Assembly (NCBI RefSeq): GCF_040869045.1
Contig: NW_027136915.1
Coordinates: 124,001 to 188,000 of the forward strand
Reading direction: 5' to 3'
Length of the DNA stretch: 64,000 nucleotides
From: Eurosta solidaginis
Lineage: Eukaryota; Arthropoda; Insecta; Diptera; Tephritidae
In this document: one piece after another, positions 52,935 to 62,930 of the stretch
How the letters are laid out: each line of letters opens with the position of its first letter
Position numbering within the stretch: position 1 is the stretch's first letter
Made by a program: the position numbers and the translations under genes
Notes under the pieces: generated by a model
Databases searched by the model: none
What the model saw: only the letters and a program-made list of their open reading frames with translations
What the model was told of the DNA's origin: nothing

Positions 52935-53780
52935 ATGCACTTCAGAATTCTGCAGTTAAACTGTAATGGACTAACTGGGAAGATTACGGAGATAGTCAAT
53001 TTCATGAAGCGGGACAACATCCGTATTGCTGCGATTCAAGAGACTAAACTCACAGCACGATCTGCATTGCAGACCTGCTCTGGGTATAATGTCCACAGAA
53101 AAGATCGCGAGAGCGGAAATGGAGGCGCCCTTGCGTTGTAATACATACACTCTGTGCAATATCACATATTTGATCCTGGCATAGACCGCAGGGACAATGT
53201 CTTAGAACGTCAAGGCCTATCTGTCCGGTCAGGCGATGCAAACCTAGAAATCATCAACATCTACATCCCCCCTGCCACCTGTTGCCCCAGTGGATACCGC
53301 CCTAATATCAGAGCCTTACTCACTGGCAACAATAGCATTATCTTAGGCGATTTCAATGCCCATCATGATCTATGGCATTAAAATTTGCGGGCGGACAGTA
53401 GGGGTGAGAAACGACGTTCTACACAATAAACGGAGATGCCCCCTCACGCATGGTAGGAAGCTGTCACAGCTCGCCTGATATCTCAATCGTGAGCGCAGAA
53501 CTCGTAAACTGCGTCAACTGGCAGCCGATGGTAACAGTGGCATCCGACCACCTGCCTATACTTATTTCGCTCGAGCGTACCGCCGATTTCATCGTCACCG
53601 AAAAACGCACTTTCATAAACTTTAAAAAAGGAAAGCGTTAAGAATATAAATCTATTACAGACCACCACTTTGCTGCCCTCCCTATCCCGACTGATGGCCG
53701 CCAAGGGAAGCGTGCCTTCCGCAAGGTCATTGAATCCGCCTCGGCACGTTTCATTCCCGCCGGGAGAATTCCCGAAATCC
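52935..53780 (+). pseudogene. LINE-J copy 3 APE endonuclease
   Basis: MHFRILQLNCNGLTGKITEI at 52935, IAAIQETKLTARSALQ, then a frame change; NLEIINIYIPPATC and SIILGDFNAHHDLWH (stop at 53379); later SDHLPILISLERTADFI near 53545-53600. These are the N, E-T, G-D-F-N and S-D-H-x-P motifs of APE nucleases that nick target DNA. Three or more breaks. Confidence 0.8.
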
Positions 53781-53886
53781 GGCCCACTTCTCGGCGGAGG
53801 TCGCAAACTTAGCGAGAGAACGTGACGTTATAAGGTAGCTTGATCCAGGCGACCCCCAAATAAGGGATATAAACCAACGCATCAGA

Positions 53887-55056
53887 TTGCTTGTGGATGA
53901 ACAAAAGGGGGCGAAATGGGAGGAGCACCTAAGAGGTTGTAACCTCCCTACCGGTGTGGGTAAACTTTGGTCCACTGTAAAGTCCCTATCGAATCCGACT
54001 AAGCACAAAGACAAAGTTTCCATCGCCTTTGGCGACAAAGTGCTGTCGGATGCGAAAAAATGCGCGAGCGCTTTCTGCCGACAATATATAATGCATTCTT
54101 CGGTCGACAAAGATAGACGGAGGGCCAACAGACACGCACATAAACACAAATTCAGCGCGTCACCAATCACTATCACCGCTAAAGAGGTTGAGGACGCCAT
54201 TGGTCGCGCTAAACCATCCAAAGCAGTGGGCCCAGACGGCATAACCATGCCGATGCTTAAAAGCCTAGGGAAAGAGGGTTTCAAATATTTAGCGCAGGTT
54301 TTCAACCTGTCTCTTGCCACCTTTGTCATACCCAAGAAATGGAAAATGGCCAAGGTGGTCCCGCTACTAAAGCCTGGTAAACCAGCTAACATAGGAGAGT
54401 CGTATCGTCCGATATCTCTCCTATCGCCAGTAGCAAAGACGCTCGAAGCCATTTTGCTCCCTTATTTCCAAGCAAATTTGCAGCTAGCCTCTCATCACCA
54501 TGGCTTCAGAAAACTCAATAGCACTACCTCCGCGCTAAATGCCATTAGCACCCAGATAAATTGCGGTTTAAATCAAAACCCCCACCATAAAACAGTACTC
54601 GTCGCGCTAGACCTATCAAAAGCTTTTGATACGGTCAACCATGGCTCGTTACTGCAAGACCTGGAAGGGTCTACCCTTCCCCCATGTCTTAAAAGGTGGA
54701 CCGCAAATTATCTGGGTGGTCGGCAGGCATCGGTGCAATTTAGAAACAAAACATCAAAACCAAGGAGAATTAAACAAGGGGTGCCACAGGGTGGTGCACT
54801 ATTCCCTCTTTTGTTTAATTTCTACATATCTAAGCTACCTTCACCATCGGAAAGAGTCACAATCGTTTCCTACGCCGAATACTGCACAGTAATGGCCACA
54901 GGCCCAGGCCCACAGATCGATGAGCTATGCAATAAATTAAACGGCTACCTCCCTGATCTCTCCAGTTTTTCGCCTCGCGAAATCTGGCATTATCACCGAC
55001 TAAATCTTCCGCGACCTTATTTACAACATGGACGTCCCAAATGTCGACCATTTTGA
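53887..55056 (+). CDS. LINE-J copy 3 reverse transcriptase frame
   Basis: 389 open codons beginning in the linker before RT (the first codon in frame is not the native start). RT motifs: AVGPDGITMPML, MAKVVPLLKPGKPANIG, YRPISLLSPVAKTLE, HHGFRKLNSTTSALN, VALDLSKAFDTVNHG and KQGVPQGGALFPLLF. The catalytic YADD is YAEY in VSYAEYCTVM, so both Asp are affected. The frame diverges from the family after PDLSSFSPREI. It would carry out target-primed reverse transcription; this copy should be catalytically dead. Confidence 0.82.
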   Translation: MLVDEQKGAKWEEHLRGCNLPTGVGKLWSTVKSLSNPTKHKDKVSIAFGDKVLSDAKKCASAFCRQYIMHSSVDKDRRRANRHAHKHKFSASPITITAKEVEDAIGRAKPSKAVGPDGITMPMLKSLGKEGFKYLAQVFNLSLATFVIPKKWKMAKVVPLLKPGKPANIGESYRPISLLSPVAKTLEAILLPYFQANLQLASHHHGFRKLNSTTSALNAISTQINCGLNQNPHHKTVLVALDLSKAFDTVNHGSLLQDLEGSTLPPCLKRWTANYLGGRQASVQFRNKTSKPRRIKQGVPQGGALFPLLFNFYISKLPSPSERVTIVSYAEYCTVMATGPGPQIDELCNKLNGYLPDLSSFSPREIWHYHRLNLPRPYLQHGRPKCRPF

Positions 55057-55971
55057 ACATCCACGTCGATGGCTCTACGCTACCGACTGTCCTACACCCC
55101 AAAATCTTGGGTGTGACGTTTGATCAGGATCTACATTTTGGTTGCACGCAGCCGCAATTGTTCCGAGAATTCAGAGTCGTAACAAAATCCTCAAATCCCT
55201 TGCTGGCAGTACCTGGGGAAAAGATAAAGAAACGCTCATGACTACATGCAAAGCAATTAACCAGCCGATTACATGCTACGCGTCACCCATATGGTCGCCA
55301 AGCCTAAAAATTACCCACTGGAAGAAGCTACAGGCCTGCCAAAATACTGCTCTCAGAATTGCCACGGGCTGTCTTCTTATTTCCCCAGAACACCATCTGC
55401 ATAATGAGGCGAGAATACTCCCCATCAGGGAAAGAAACGAGATGTTGACCAAACAGTTCCTGTTGTATACCCAGAAACCTGGGCATCCCAACAGACATCT
55501 GATTGATGAGCCAGCACCGCCTAGGGGCTTAAGGAGTCATCTCCGTAAGCATTTTGAGGAAGTACGGCACCTGAGAACCCAGTCGTATGAAGCGAACACA
55601 AGCAGGTCCTTGGTGAACTCCACAAACAGCCGTCGGACCTTTATGCCGGGAATTGCCCGGTGATTCCAGTACTCAAAGTAAAGTATCCAAAACTTGCGGA
55701 AGAGGAACGCATACTCCCCAGGGAAACGCGCGTCACTCTGGCTCAACTTCGTTCTGGATACTGTAACAGGTTAAACTCTTACCTATCCCGAATCAACCCC
55801 GACATACAAAATGTATGGCCCGCTTGCAATGTGTCCCCACATGACACCAACCATCTCTTTAGTTGTAATGTGGAACCAACGCCTCTAACACCCCTTTCCT
55901 TATGGTCCACCCCTGTTGAAACAGCAAGTTTCCTTGGACTCCCGTTAGAGGATATTGATGACAATTTGTGA
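55057..55971 (+). pseudogene. LINE-J copy 3 post-RT region and C-terminal finger
   Basis: HVDGSTLPTVLHPKILGVTF, then a frame change to IQSRNKILKSLAGSTWGKDK, CYASPIWSPSLKITHWKKLQ and PIRERNEMLTKQFLL. Another change near 55640 leads to VTLAQLRSGYCNRLNSYL, and to an otherwise conserved finger where C-P-A-C has become W-P-A-C. Stop at 55971 (DIDDNL). Confidence 0.8.
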
Positions 55972-56022
55972 TCGGTCTCATCTGTTAGGTGGGGCGAAGC
56001 ACTACTTCAACAACAACAACAA

Positions 56023-56295
56023 CAGGGGTGACTCTAGAATTTGTTTGTACGATATGGGTATCAAACGAAAGGCGATAATGAGCATTTTAAAAGGGAGTGG
56101 GCCTTAGTTCTATAGGTGGACGCCTTTTCGAGATATCGCCATAAAGGTGGACCAGGGGTGACTCTATAATGTGTTTGTACGATATGGGTATCCAATTAAA
56201 GGTATTAATGAGGGTTTTAAAAGGGAGTGGTGGTAGTTGTATATGTGAAGGCTTTTTTGAGATATCGACCAAAATGTTGACCAGGGTGACCCAGA
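56023..56295 (+). repeat. 130-bp satellite array, right block
   Basis: About two more units, increasingly divergent to the right (agatatcgaccaaaatgttg), then unique sequence. Confidence 0.85.
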
Positions 56296-56424
56296 ACATC
56301 ATTTGTCGGGTACCGCTAATTTATTTATATATGTAATACCACGAGCAGTTACGCTTCCAAGATTCCAAGTGCTTTTGATTTCGCCCTGCAAAACCTTTCA
56401 ATTTCTTCTATTTAATATGGTAGG

Positions 56425-56826
56425 TGTTTAGGCCCGACGCCTAAATTCTTATTAATTTGCGCCACCCTAATAGCACCATATTATCGACGACTAGTTCGCC
56501 CACATGCATGTATAGGTGTATATGGATAGGGTTATTTTGTCCGCACACATATACATGCATGCCGGTACAACTGTGTGGGGAAGCTTCCCCTTAAAACCGG
56601 AGACTTTTTCCACGGTTCAACGGTTGTCCTCGACAAGGCAACCTTCTACTTTTCCAGCGATCGCTGAGCGAACCACAGCTACCACCGTCCGAGGAGGCCG
56701 GCCACACATTCTTATAAAAGGTAAATTATTGTTCTAATTTAACTTTCACTATAATAAAGAAATTATTATAACGAGAAATATCTCTCGCCTTTCTTTTTCT
56801 TTTCATTTAAATTTTTCCCAAACGCA
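56425..56826 (+). repeat. 5' LTR of BEL element E
   Basis: 402 bp from TGTTTAGGCC to CCCAAACGCA. AATAAAG at about 56753 and TATAAAAGG at about 56713 give a plausible terminator and promoter. TGGTGCCTCCACTCC begins four bases after the end. Confidence 0.7.
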
Positions 56827-57777
56827 ATTGTGGTGCCTCCACTCCGTTGCCGAGTTTGCGACACACCATAATTGTACATGGTCCTTTCTCCCCGTAAAAA
56901 GGAACCAACACCTTTATACATCTACAGTTCACATTGCGCAAAATTTTAACAAAATTATCGTGGTGCTTCATATAAAAGAACAGAAAATCAATCTATCCAC
57001 ATCAACGTCGACACATACTGCATTTTATATAAATCTTCGTGGTGATACACTCTTGGTGCTATTGTTGCAGTTTCTTGGTGATACGCACATTACTCAACAA
57101 ATCTCAAAAAATCATCTTGGTGATACATTACTGGTGGTAACTTGCATCATCCACATACACAACAAACACTCCTTGACGCAGCAGCTACGTAAGTAATATA
57201 TTTCTTGCCACTTTTTTTTTTGGTTAATTTTGAGGTTAATTTAAATTTAAAAAGTGCTTTCCCCCTACCGCATGTGTCGATCCGGAGTATCCCACGACCA
57301 CGGCAATTTGATACACAAGAGTACCATAACCCCACTTTTTAAAAGCACCAAATATTTTTCTTGAAAGCAACTACACGGACTCAGCACGTATATCCACTCA
57401 CGAACACAATAATTTAGTTCAAACATTTTGGCACTGGTAATTTTCACTAGTCCGAGACGGTTTATAATATCGCGCACTCTGCACTTTGCTCCTTATCTGA
57501 GCCACAACCCCTTACAAATAAATTAATACACACACCGATACATACATACATATAAATTTACGTGCGGGTGGCGAGTAAGCCACATTGTTGTGTTTTATTC
57601 TTTTCGTGGGAAAATCAGACGATTCGGCCAAGTCTGATCCAAACAAAAATACGCGTCGTCAACACAAATTAATCATACAGACACATAAATATATATACGT
57701 CTGGGTGGCGAGTAGATCCATTTTGTTCAAAGAATTAGATTGGTTTTTTAGTTGGGTAGGAATAATTTGTTGAAAAA
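56827..57777 (+). other. Leader of BEL element E with repeated TGGTG words
   Basis: No ORF. The primer-binding site is at 56831. TGGTG followed by C-T or ATAC occurs about seven times from 56831 to 57137, including GGTGATAC at 57041, 57077 and 57119. The second half contains gtgggtggcgagta-type repeats (about 57567 and 57701). Confidence 0.55.
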
Positions 57778-58296
57778 ATGGAAAATTATGTCCGGTCAGC
57801 TGAGGTAATTACAGAGTTTGAGAAACAGTACAGCCTTATTCCAAAGGAACATCATAATAAGCACACTCTTGCGATACAGCAAGAAGAGTTGCGCTCCTTA
57901 TGGAAGCAGGTTAAGTCTGTGTTTGACTCACTGATGGGATCAGACGATGTCGACGCAAATGATGTGTTGGCCATCCGGAAAAAGCATATGACTACCTACT
58001 CAATATATATGCGATGCTCATCCACAATATCTGCTGAGGCAGAGAAATTTAAAAAAGTAGAAAATAGTGCCATCCCTGAGCAAGCACCCCCAGCCGCACC
58101 TCGCGGGCATAAGATCCGCCTCCCTCCTTGCGACACGGAGATTTTCAAAGGTGATTATTTATCATGGCCAACCTTTCGTGACCTGTTTACGGCCATATAC
58201 ATAAATAATTCCGACCTACAGGGGGTGGAAAAACTATTCCATCTGAACAACAAGACACAGGGCGAGGCCAAAGATATTGTAAAAAATGCCCTCTAA
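57778..58296 (+). pseudogene. BEL gag N-terminus (DUF1759), element E
   Basis: ATG 57778. MENYVRSAEVITEFEKQY, HTLAIQQEELRSLWKQV and EIFKGDYLSWPTFRDLFTAI match DUF1759 gag. An indel near 58290 ends the frame at a TAA; the protein continues in the next frame. The coiled-coil-like N-terminus is typical. Confidence 0.84.
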
Positions 58297-59861
58297 CAAA
58301 TGATAGGTTCGATATGGCCTGGAAAAACCTGTGCGAAAGGTATGAAAAGAAGCGTATATTAGTCAACACGCAATTGCAAATTCTTTTTAATTTAAAGAAG
58401 GTAGAGAGTGAGTGTGGGAGCGCGTTAAAGAAATTACATAGCGATATAAACAATTATCTATCGTCCCTCAAGTGTCACAAAATCGACACATCTAATTGGG
58501 ATGCAATACTAACATATTTGTGTTCGACAAAGTTACCGGAAAGTACCCCGGCTCTATGGGAACAAAGCATAGACCATAAAATGGACATATCTAAATGGGA
58601 AGATATGGACAAATTTCTATCAAATAAGTTTCAGACACTGGAAACAGTGTCTGGTTTCACCGGCACTAACGCCCAAAAGGGACAAAAGCCAGCGAATACT
58701 CGGCATACAACCGAAACCCCCATAAAAAGACTTGGTGCCTTCCAAACGAAGGTATCAAAACCTACTTCAAAATCGACAGCAAGGGTTTTTTGTAAAATGT
58801 GCAAAGCTGAACACAGGTTAAGGAATTGTCCCCGATTCTGTGATCTGACCCCAGTGGAGAGAATCAACTTCATCAAATCCACGGAGGGATGCCTGAACTG
58901 CTTATCCCCAGGACACACAGTGACGAGGTGCTCCAGTTCGTACAACTGTGCCAAATGCCATTCTCGTCACCACACGCTCCTGCATGCGGATACAGTTCAG
59001 CAAACTACGAGGCGCAATCCTTTTAAAGATACGGATAATATCCCGTCAACTTCAGCACAAGCACAAAGAAGACAGGAATCAGGGCAACCAAATTCCTCTG
59101 GGAACCAGAATGTAAAATCCTGTCATGCTCATTCCAGCACAGGCGTGCTATTAGGAACTGCTCGCGTACACATCCACCATAATGGTACCGACTTCTCAGC
59201 GCGGGCATTAATTAATTCAGGGTCTGAATGTTCCTTCATGACAGAAAGACTCAAACGCACAATCAATTTGCCGGCAAGGAAAATGCATGCCGATGTTTCA
59301 GGCATCGCCAATGCAGTATCTGCTCAAGTTAAAGAGGCATCCACCATCGAGCTACGTTCACCAGTGGATCCATGCTTCAGCTTGACTACTCCTGTTCTAA
59401 ATTTAGCCAAACTAGCTGGGAATCTGCCATCCTGCCATATCGAAACAATGACTATGCAGGCATTCCCAGACTTAGTTTTGGCAGACAAGAGGTTCTACGT
59501 CAATGAAGATGTAGACTTCATTCTTGGTGGAGATATATATCCCCAAATTATACTAAGCGGTCTAAAAAAGAAGGTACTTAATACACTTCTGGCCCAAGAG
59601 ACAGTGTTCGGTTGGATACTAACCAGTCGTATTGAAGCACCGAATCCAACGAAGAGCATCGTGTCATTTTACAACGAGGTCGCGTTGGACAACCAACTAA
59701 AAGCCTTTTGGGAGTTGGAAAATGTACCGAAAATTAAAAGCCCTAGCGACGATGACAGATATTGTGAAAAATTATATAGAGGAACCACAAAGAGAAATGA
59801 GGATGGAAGATATGTTGTTTCACTCCCATTTAGAAGGGAATACCCGGAAGAACGAAAATGA
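58297..59861 (+). pseudogene. BEL gag C-terminus, zinc knuckles and protease, element E
   Basis: A 515-codon frame from 58314 continues gag (AWKNLCERYEKKRILVNTQL, LCSTKLPESTPALWEQS). Three Cys/His clusters follow: CKMCKAEHRLRNC, CLNCLSPGHTVTRC and CAKCHSRHHTLLH. The DUF1758 protease reads ARALINSGSECSFMTERL, where the catalytic Asp is Asn (codon 59214-59216), then FILGGDIYPQIIL and AQETVFGWILT. It ends at a frame change at 59861 (EYPEERK). Confidence 0.86.
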
Positions 59862-60655
59862 GCAGGGTCCCTTAAACGCGCATGCTCGCAATTCTATCGA
59901 AATGAAACGCGGTTAACGAAAAATCCGGAGTTAGGGAATGAATACATAAGGGTACTTTCAGAATACCAGACGCTCGGACGTATGCACAAAATTAAGGGCA
60001 CAGTCGCAGCAGATGACCGTGATAATTATTTCCTGCCCCATCAAGCCGTGGTAAAGGCGGAAAGCACAACTACTAAAGTCCGGGTCGTTTTAAACGCTTC
60101 AAGTCCGACTGCTAATGGTACAAGTCTGAACGACGTTTTGCTCCAAGGCCCGGTACTCCAAGCAGATCTCCCGACTTTCATCATTCGTTGGAGACTTTAT
60201 CGCTATGTCTTCAACAGTGATATAGAGAAAATGTATAGGCAGATTTGGATGAACGATAATCATACCAAATTTCAACGAATTATTTTTCGAAAAGACATGA
60301 ACGAACCAATAGGTCTCTACGAATTAAAAACGGTAACTTTCGGAGTTAATTGTGCCCCTTACCTTGCTATAAGAACGCTGTTACAGTTGGCTGACGACGT
60401 ACAAAGTTCCCATCCCACTGCATCAAACATACTCCGGGAATGTGTGTATGTAGATGACGTCCTCGCAAGAGGACACAACCTCACCTCCACCATTATGGCA
60501 AGAAACGAAATTCGACAGGTTTTACATTCGGCAGGGTTCATATTACGAAAGTGGACCTCAAACTCGGAGGAGGTTTTCAAAGACATCCCGAAATCGGATC
60601 TGCTCAGCGAGGACTTCTTAGCCTTTGAAGACACCAGCACCGTGAAAGCATAAGG
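59862..60655 (+). pseudogene. BEL reverse transcriptase, element E
   Basis: After a frame change the RT reads DNYFLPHQAVVKAESTTTKV, VRVVLNASSPTANG, YRYVFNSDIEKMYRQI, VTFGVNCAPYLAIR and the intact catalytic site CVYVDDVLARG. A single stop (TAA 60651-60653) interrupts before GIRWNAHADLF. Confidence 0.86.
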
Positions 60656-61770
60656 TATAAGGTGGAACGCACATGCTGACTTATTTTATTTCAAAGCGGA
60701 ATCAATAGACAACCCTAACATGCTAACAAAAAGAGAGATCCTGTCAGTTATTGCCAAACTCTTTGACCCGTTAGGGTGGCTTGCCCCAATGGTCATAGTG
60801 GCAAAAATAATTATGCAAAACATTTGGTTAGAAGGTACAGGGTGGGACGAGCCAGTCTCACCAACGAAATTAGAGCGGAGGAAAACCTTCACCCAAGATT
60901 ACCCGGAGATAGATAGGATTCGAATACCATGTTGGGTACAATTCTCACCAGAAGACGAGGTTGAAATCTACGGCTTCTGTGACGCGTCGGAGAAAGCATA
61001 TGCAGCAGCCGTGTACATGCGCGTCAAAAAAGAGAATTATGTTTATCACACCTACTTATGGCAAAAACCAGAGTCGCACCAGTGAAGACAATCTCCCTCC
61101 CACGTATAGAACTTTGCGGTGCAGTATTGCTCGCGGAGATGATTGACTCAATCTGTAGGAACATCAAATTAGGACCAATCACCATTCATCTATGGACTGA
61201 TTCCAGCATTGTCCTCGCATTGCTACGGAAACCGCCCTGTTCCTGGTCCACCTTTGTCGCACACCGCATCACGAAGATCATCGACATGGTCGGAAGCAAG
61301 GACTGGCTACATGTGGATTCAGAATCAAATCCGGCGGATTTAGGAAGCAGAGGCCTACCAGCGGGTGAATTAGTCAACAATTCGTTGTGGTGGCAGGGAC
61401 CATCTTGGTTGCAAGAGGACAACATCCAATGGCCAGTACAGGAAACGGACTACCATACATCATATGAGGAGAAGAAAGTGAAAGCACAGTCGTATGCCGT
61501 CACACAGGCTGAACAAGAAGATATACTCGATCGTTTTTCAGACTTGCCACGAGCTCTAAGAGTCCTATCCTACGTTAGGAGATTTATAAAAAGAACGCAT
61601 CCTAAAACAAAAACGGTATGCCACGAAAAGTGGTGAATAATCTCAGCCGAGGAGATTAAGGCAACGACTCAAGCACTAATAAAAGTATGTCAGAAAATAT
61701 CCTATGGTACAGAATACTTGCAATTAAAAAATAGGGAACCTATTGATCGGAAGAGTGAAACCCTGACGGG
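60656..61770 (+). pseudogene. BEL RT thumb, RNase H and link, element E
   Basis: Same frame as the RT to 61085: [39 protein letters not shown]. Then an indel; 61058-61636 carries [32 protein letters not shown] and [10 protein letters not shown]. After the stop at 61636 the link still reads KISYGTEYLQLKN near 61690-61730. Similarity ends at about 61770. Confidence 0.84.
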
Positions 61771-62042
61771 ATATTATCCGCGTCTTTAAAAGGATTGCAC
61801 CACGAAGGGCAATACAAAAGAATAGTTCATTCGACAAATTTTTCGCCTCGTCCAAAACGAAGATTTTATATTTTTTCTTTATATTTTTTTTCAACATAAA
61901 ATTTTTTGGCAATAAATAAGTAAAGAACTAAATATTTATTTTAAACGTTTAATCATGACAATGTTTTACATTAAAACATACATACATATTCATATGTACT
62001 CGCACCTACATATTTGCATACGAACTAAGTATAATTTGTTAA
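61771..62042 (-). other. 3' flank and 3' UTR of the 295-residue ORF
   Basis: AT-rich. For the minus-strand gene to its right this is the downstream side, with a polyadenylation signal about 100 bases beyond the stop. The junction with BEL element E is at about 61770. Confidence 0.45.
61935..61940 (-). terminator. Probable polyadenylation signal
   Basis: TTTATT on the plus strand is AATAAA on the minus strand, 103 bases past the stop codon at 62043. A second TTTATT-like site and AT-rich sequence surround it. Confidence 0.4.
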
Positions 62043-62930
62043 TTATTCATGAATGAATGTTGCCTTTTGTTTGGGTTTAAATTTGGTCTCACCAATTTCA
62101 CGTACAATCGGCTTAATATGCGTACAAATTTTTGGTCGTTGATTAAGTTCCATTGAAGCTTTCGATTTTTTATAATTCAAAATATTCATAGCATTTTGAC
62201 GTTGTGCGTAGAATAAATCATCATAGGGATTAACTTTTTTATCTGTTATAACTGTATCAGTTCCAGCAATGCTCATTGTTTTGGAAGTATCGCCAACAAC
62301 TTTGACCTCACCACCATCACCATTACCTGCACCTTTATTGGCATCATCTATAACCATTCTTTGCACTACATTACGTAATTCCTCGCGTATCACTTCTGTA
62401 TTAATTTTAAATTTCTTAGCTTGCAAATGACGCAATTTTGGTACCGTTTGTAGTACCGTTGAAATACGTTCCTCATTTAACATTTCCACAGTTACTTCGA
62501 TCTCTTGATTGTCGTTATCGTCGTCGTCCGGCAAGGATTCTGCACTGGTTGTTGAGCTCTTACCATTATCGATACGTGATTTATCTTTTAAGCAACGTTC
62601 GATTAAAGCATCGATCTCTTCTTTGCGTATAAATTGATCGGTAACGCGTAATTCTTTTAAAATATTTTGAACTTCTTCGCGCACCAAACTTGTTATTGAG
62701 TAATTATTGTAGAAGTTCTTTTCCGATAGGCTTGTGCTCGAGTGTGAGCCATTAAAATCCATCATTGTTTTAAAGATTTGTTGTGTCAATGGTATCAAAC
62801 GTAATTGACTATTCCTTGGCGTACGATGATCTTTCGCTAAGCTAATTAAAGATCCTGCGTAGTTTAGCTCTATTTGTTGTTGCTGTTGCTTGGGTAGCTT
62901 TTGCTTTGCAGAATGGAAATCCCTTTCCAT
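62043..62930 (-). CDS. Unidentified 295-residue host protein
   Basis: An intact minus-strand frame from ATG 62930 (MERDFHSAKQKLPKQQQQQI) to TAA at 62043. It contains a poly-Gln stretch (residues 15-19), a helical, possibly coiled segment near residues 83-117 (SLVREEVQNILKELRVTDQF), an acidic run (LPDDDDNDNQEIEVTVEML), a second helical segment (VIREELRNVVQRMVIDDA) and a basic C-terminus. No signal peptide or membrane segment, so a cytosolic or nuclear protein is likely. I do not recognise the family. It lacks any transposon signature, is not repeated in the window and codes to its full length, so a single-copy host gene (or a single large exon) is the best reading. Part of it may lie in other exons. 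Confidence 0.65.
   Translation of the reverse strand: MERDFHSAKQKLPKQQQQQIELNYAGSLISLAKDHRTPRNSQLRLIPLTQQIFKTMMDFNGSHSSTSLSEKNFYNNYSITSLVREEVQNILKELRVTDQFIRKEEIDALIERCLKDKSRIDNGKSSTTSAESLPDDDDNDNQEIEVTVEMLNEERISTVLQTVPKLRHLQAKKFKINTEVIREELRNVVQRMVIDDANKGAGNGDGGEVKVVGDTSKTMSIAGTDTVITDKKVNPYDDLFYAQRQNAMNILNYKKSKASMELNQRPKICTHIKPIVREIGETKFKPKQKATFIHE

Larger units (their letters stand above)
52036..56022 (+). mobile_element. LINE-J copy 3, full length, inside the satellite
   Basis: It is flanked by CAGGGGTGACTCTA (52022-52035 and 56023-56036). The 5' end is shared with copy 2 and with the 46993 fragment. Order: leader with 2A-like motif, two PHD-like fingers, APE endonuclease, RT with an altered YADD, post-RT region and C-terminal finger, then a (CAA)n tail. 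Several small indels and stops break it, but the RT frame of 389 codons is still open. Confidence 0.9.
56425..61770 (+). mobile_element. BEL/Pao element E, 3' end truncated
   Basis: LTR, TGG primer-binding site, long leader, gag (DUF1759), knuckles, DUF1758 protease, RT and RNase H on the plus strand. It stops in the link before integrase, with no 3' LTR. Protein sequence is clearly homologous to elements A and C but well diverged, so it is a separate family. Two frame changes and one stop. Confidence 0.86.

Noticed and set aside
49500..56295. CRISPR array
   Set aside because: The repeats are 130 bp, contiguous and without unique spacers, and the genome is an animal's.
57265..57477. Minus-strand frame in the BEL-E leader
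   Set aside because: No family resemblance; leaders of BEL elements are non-coding and the frame is short.
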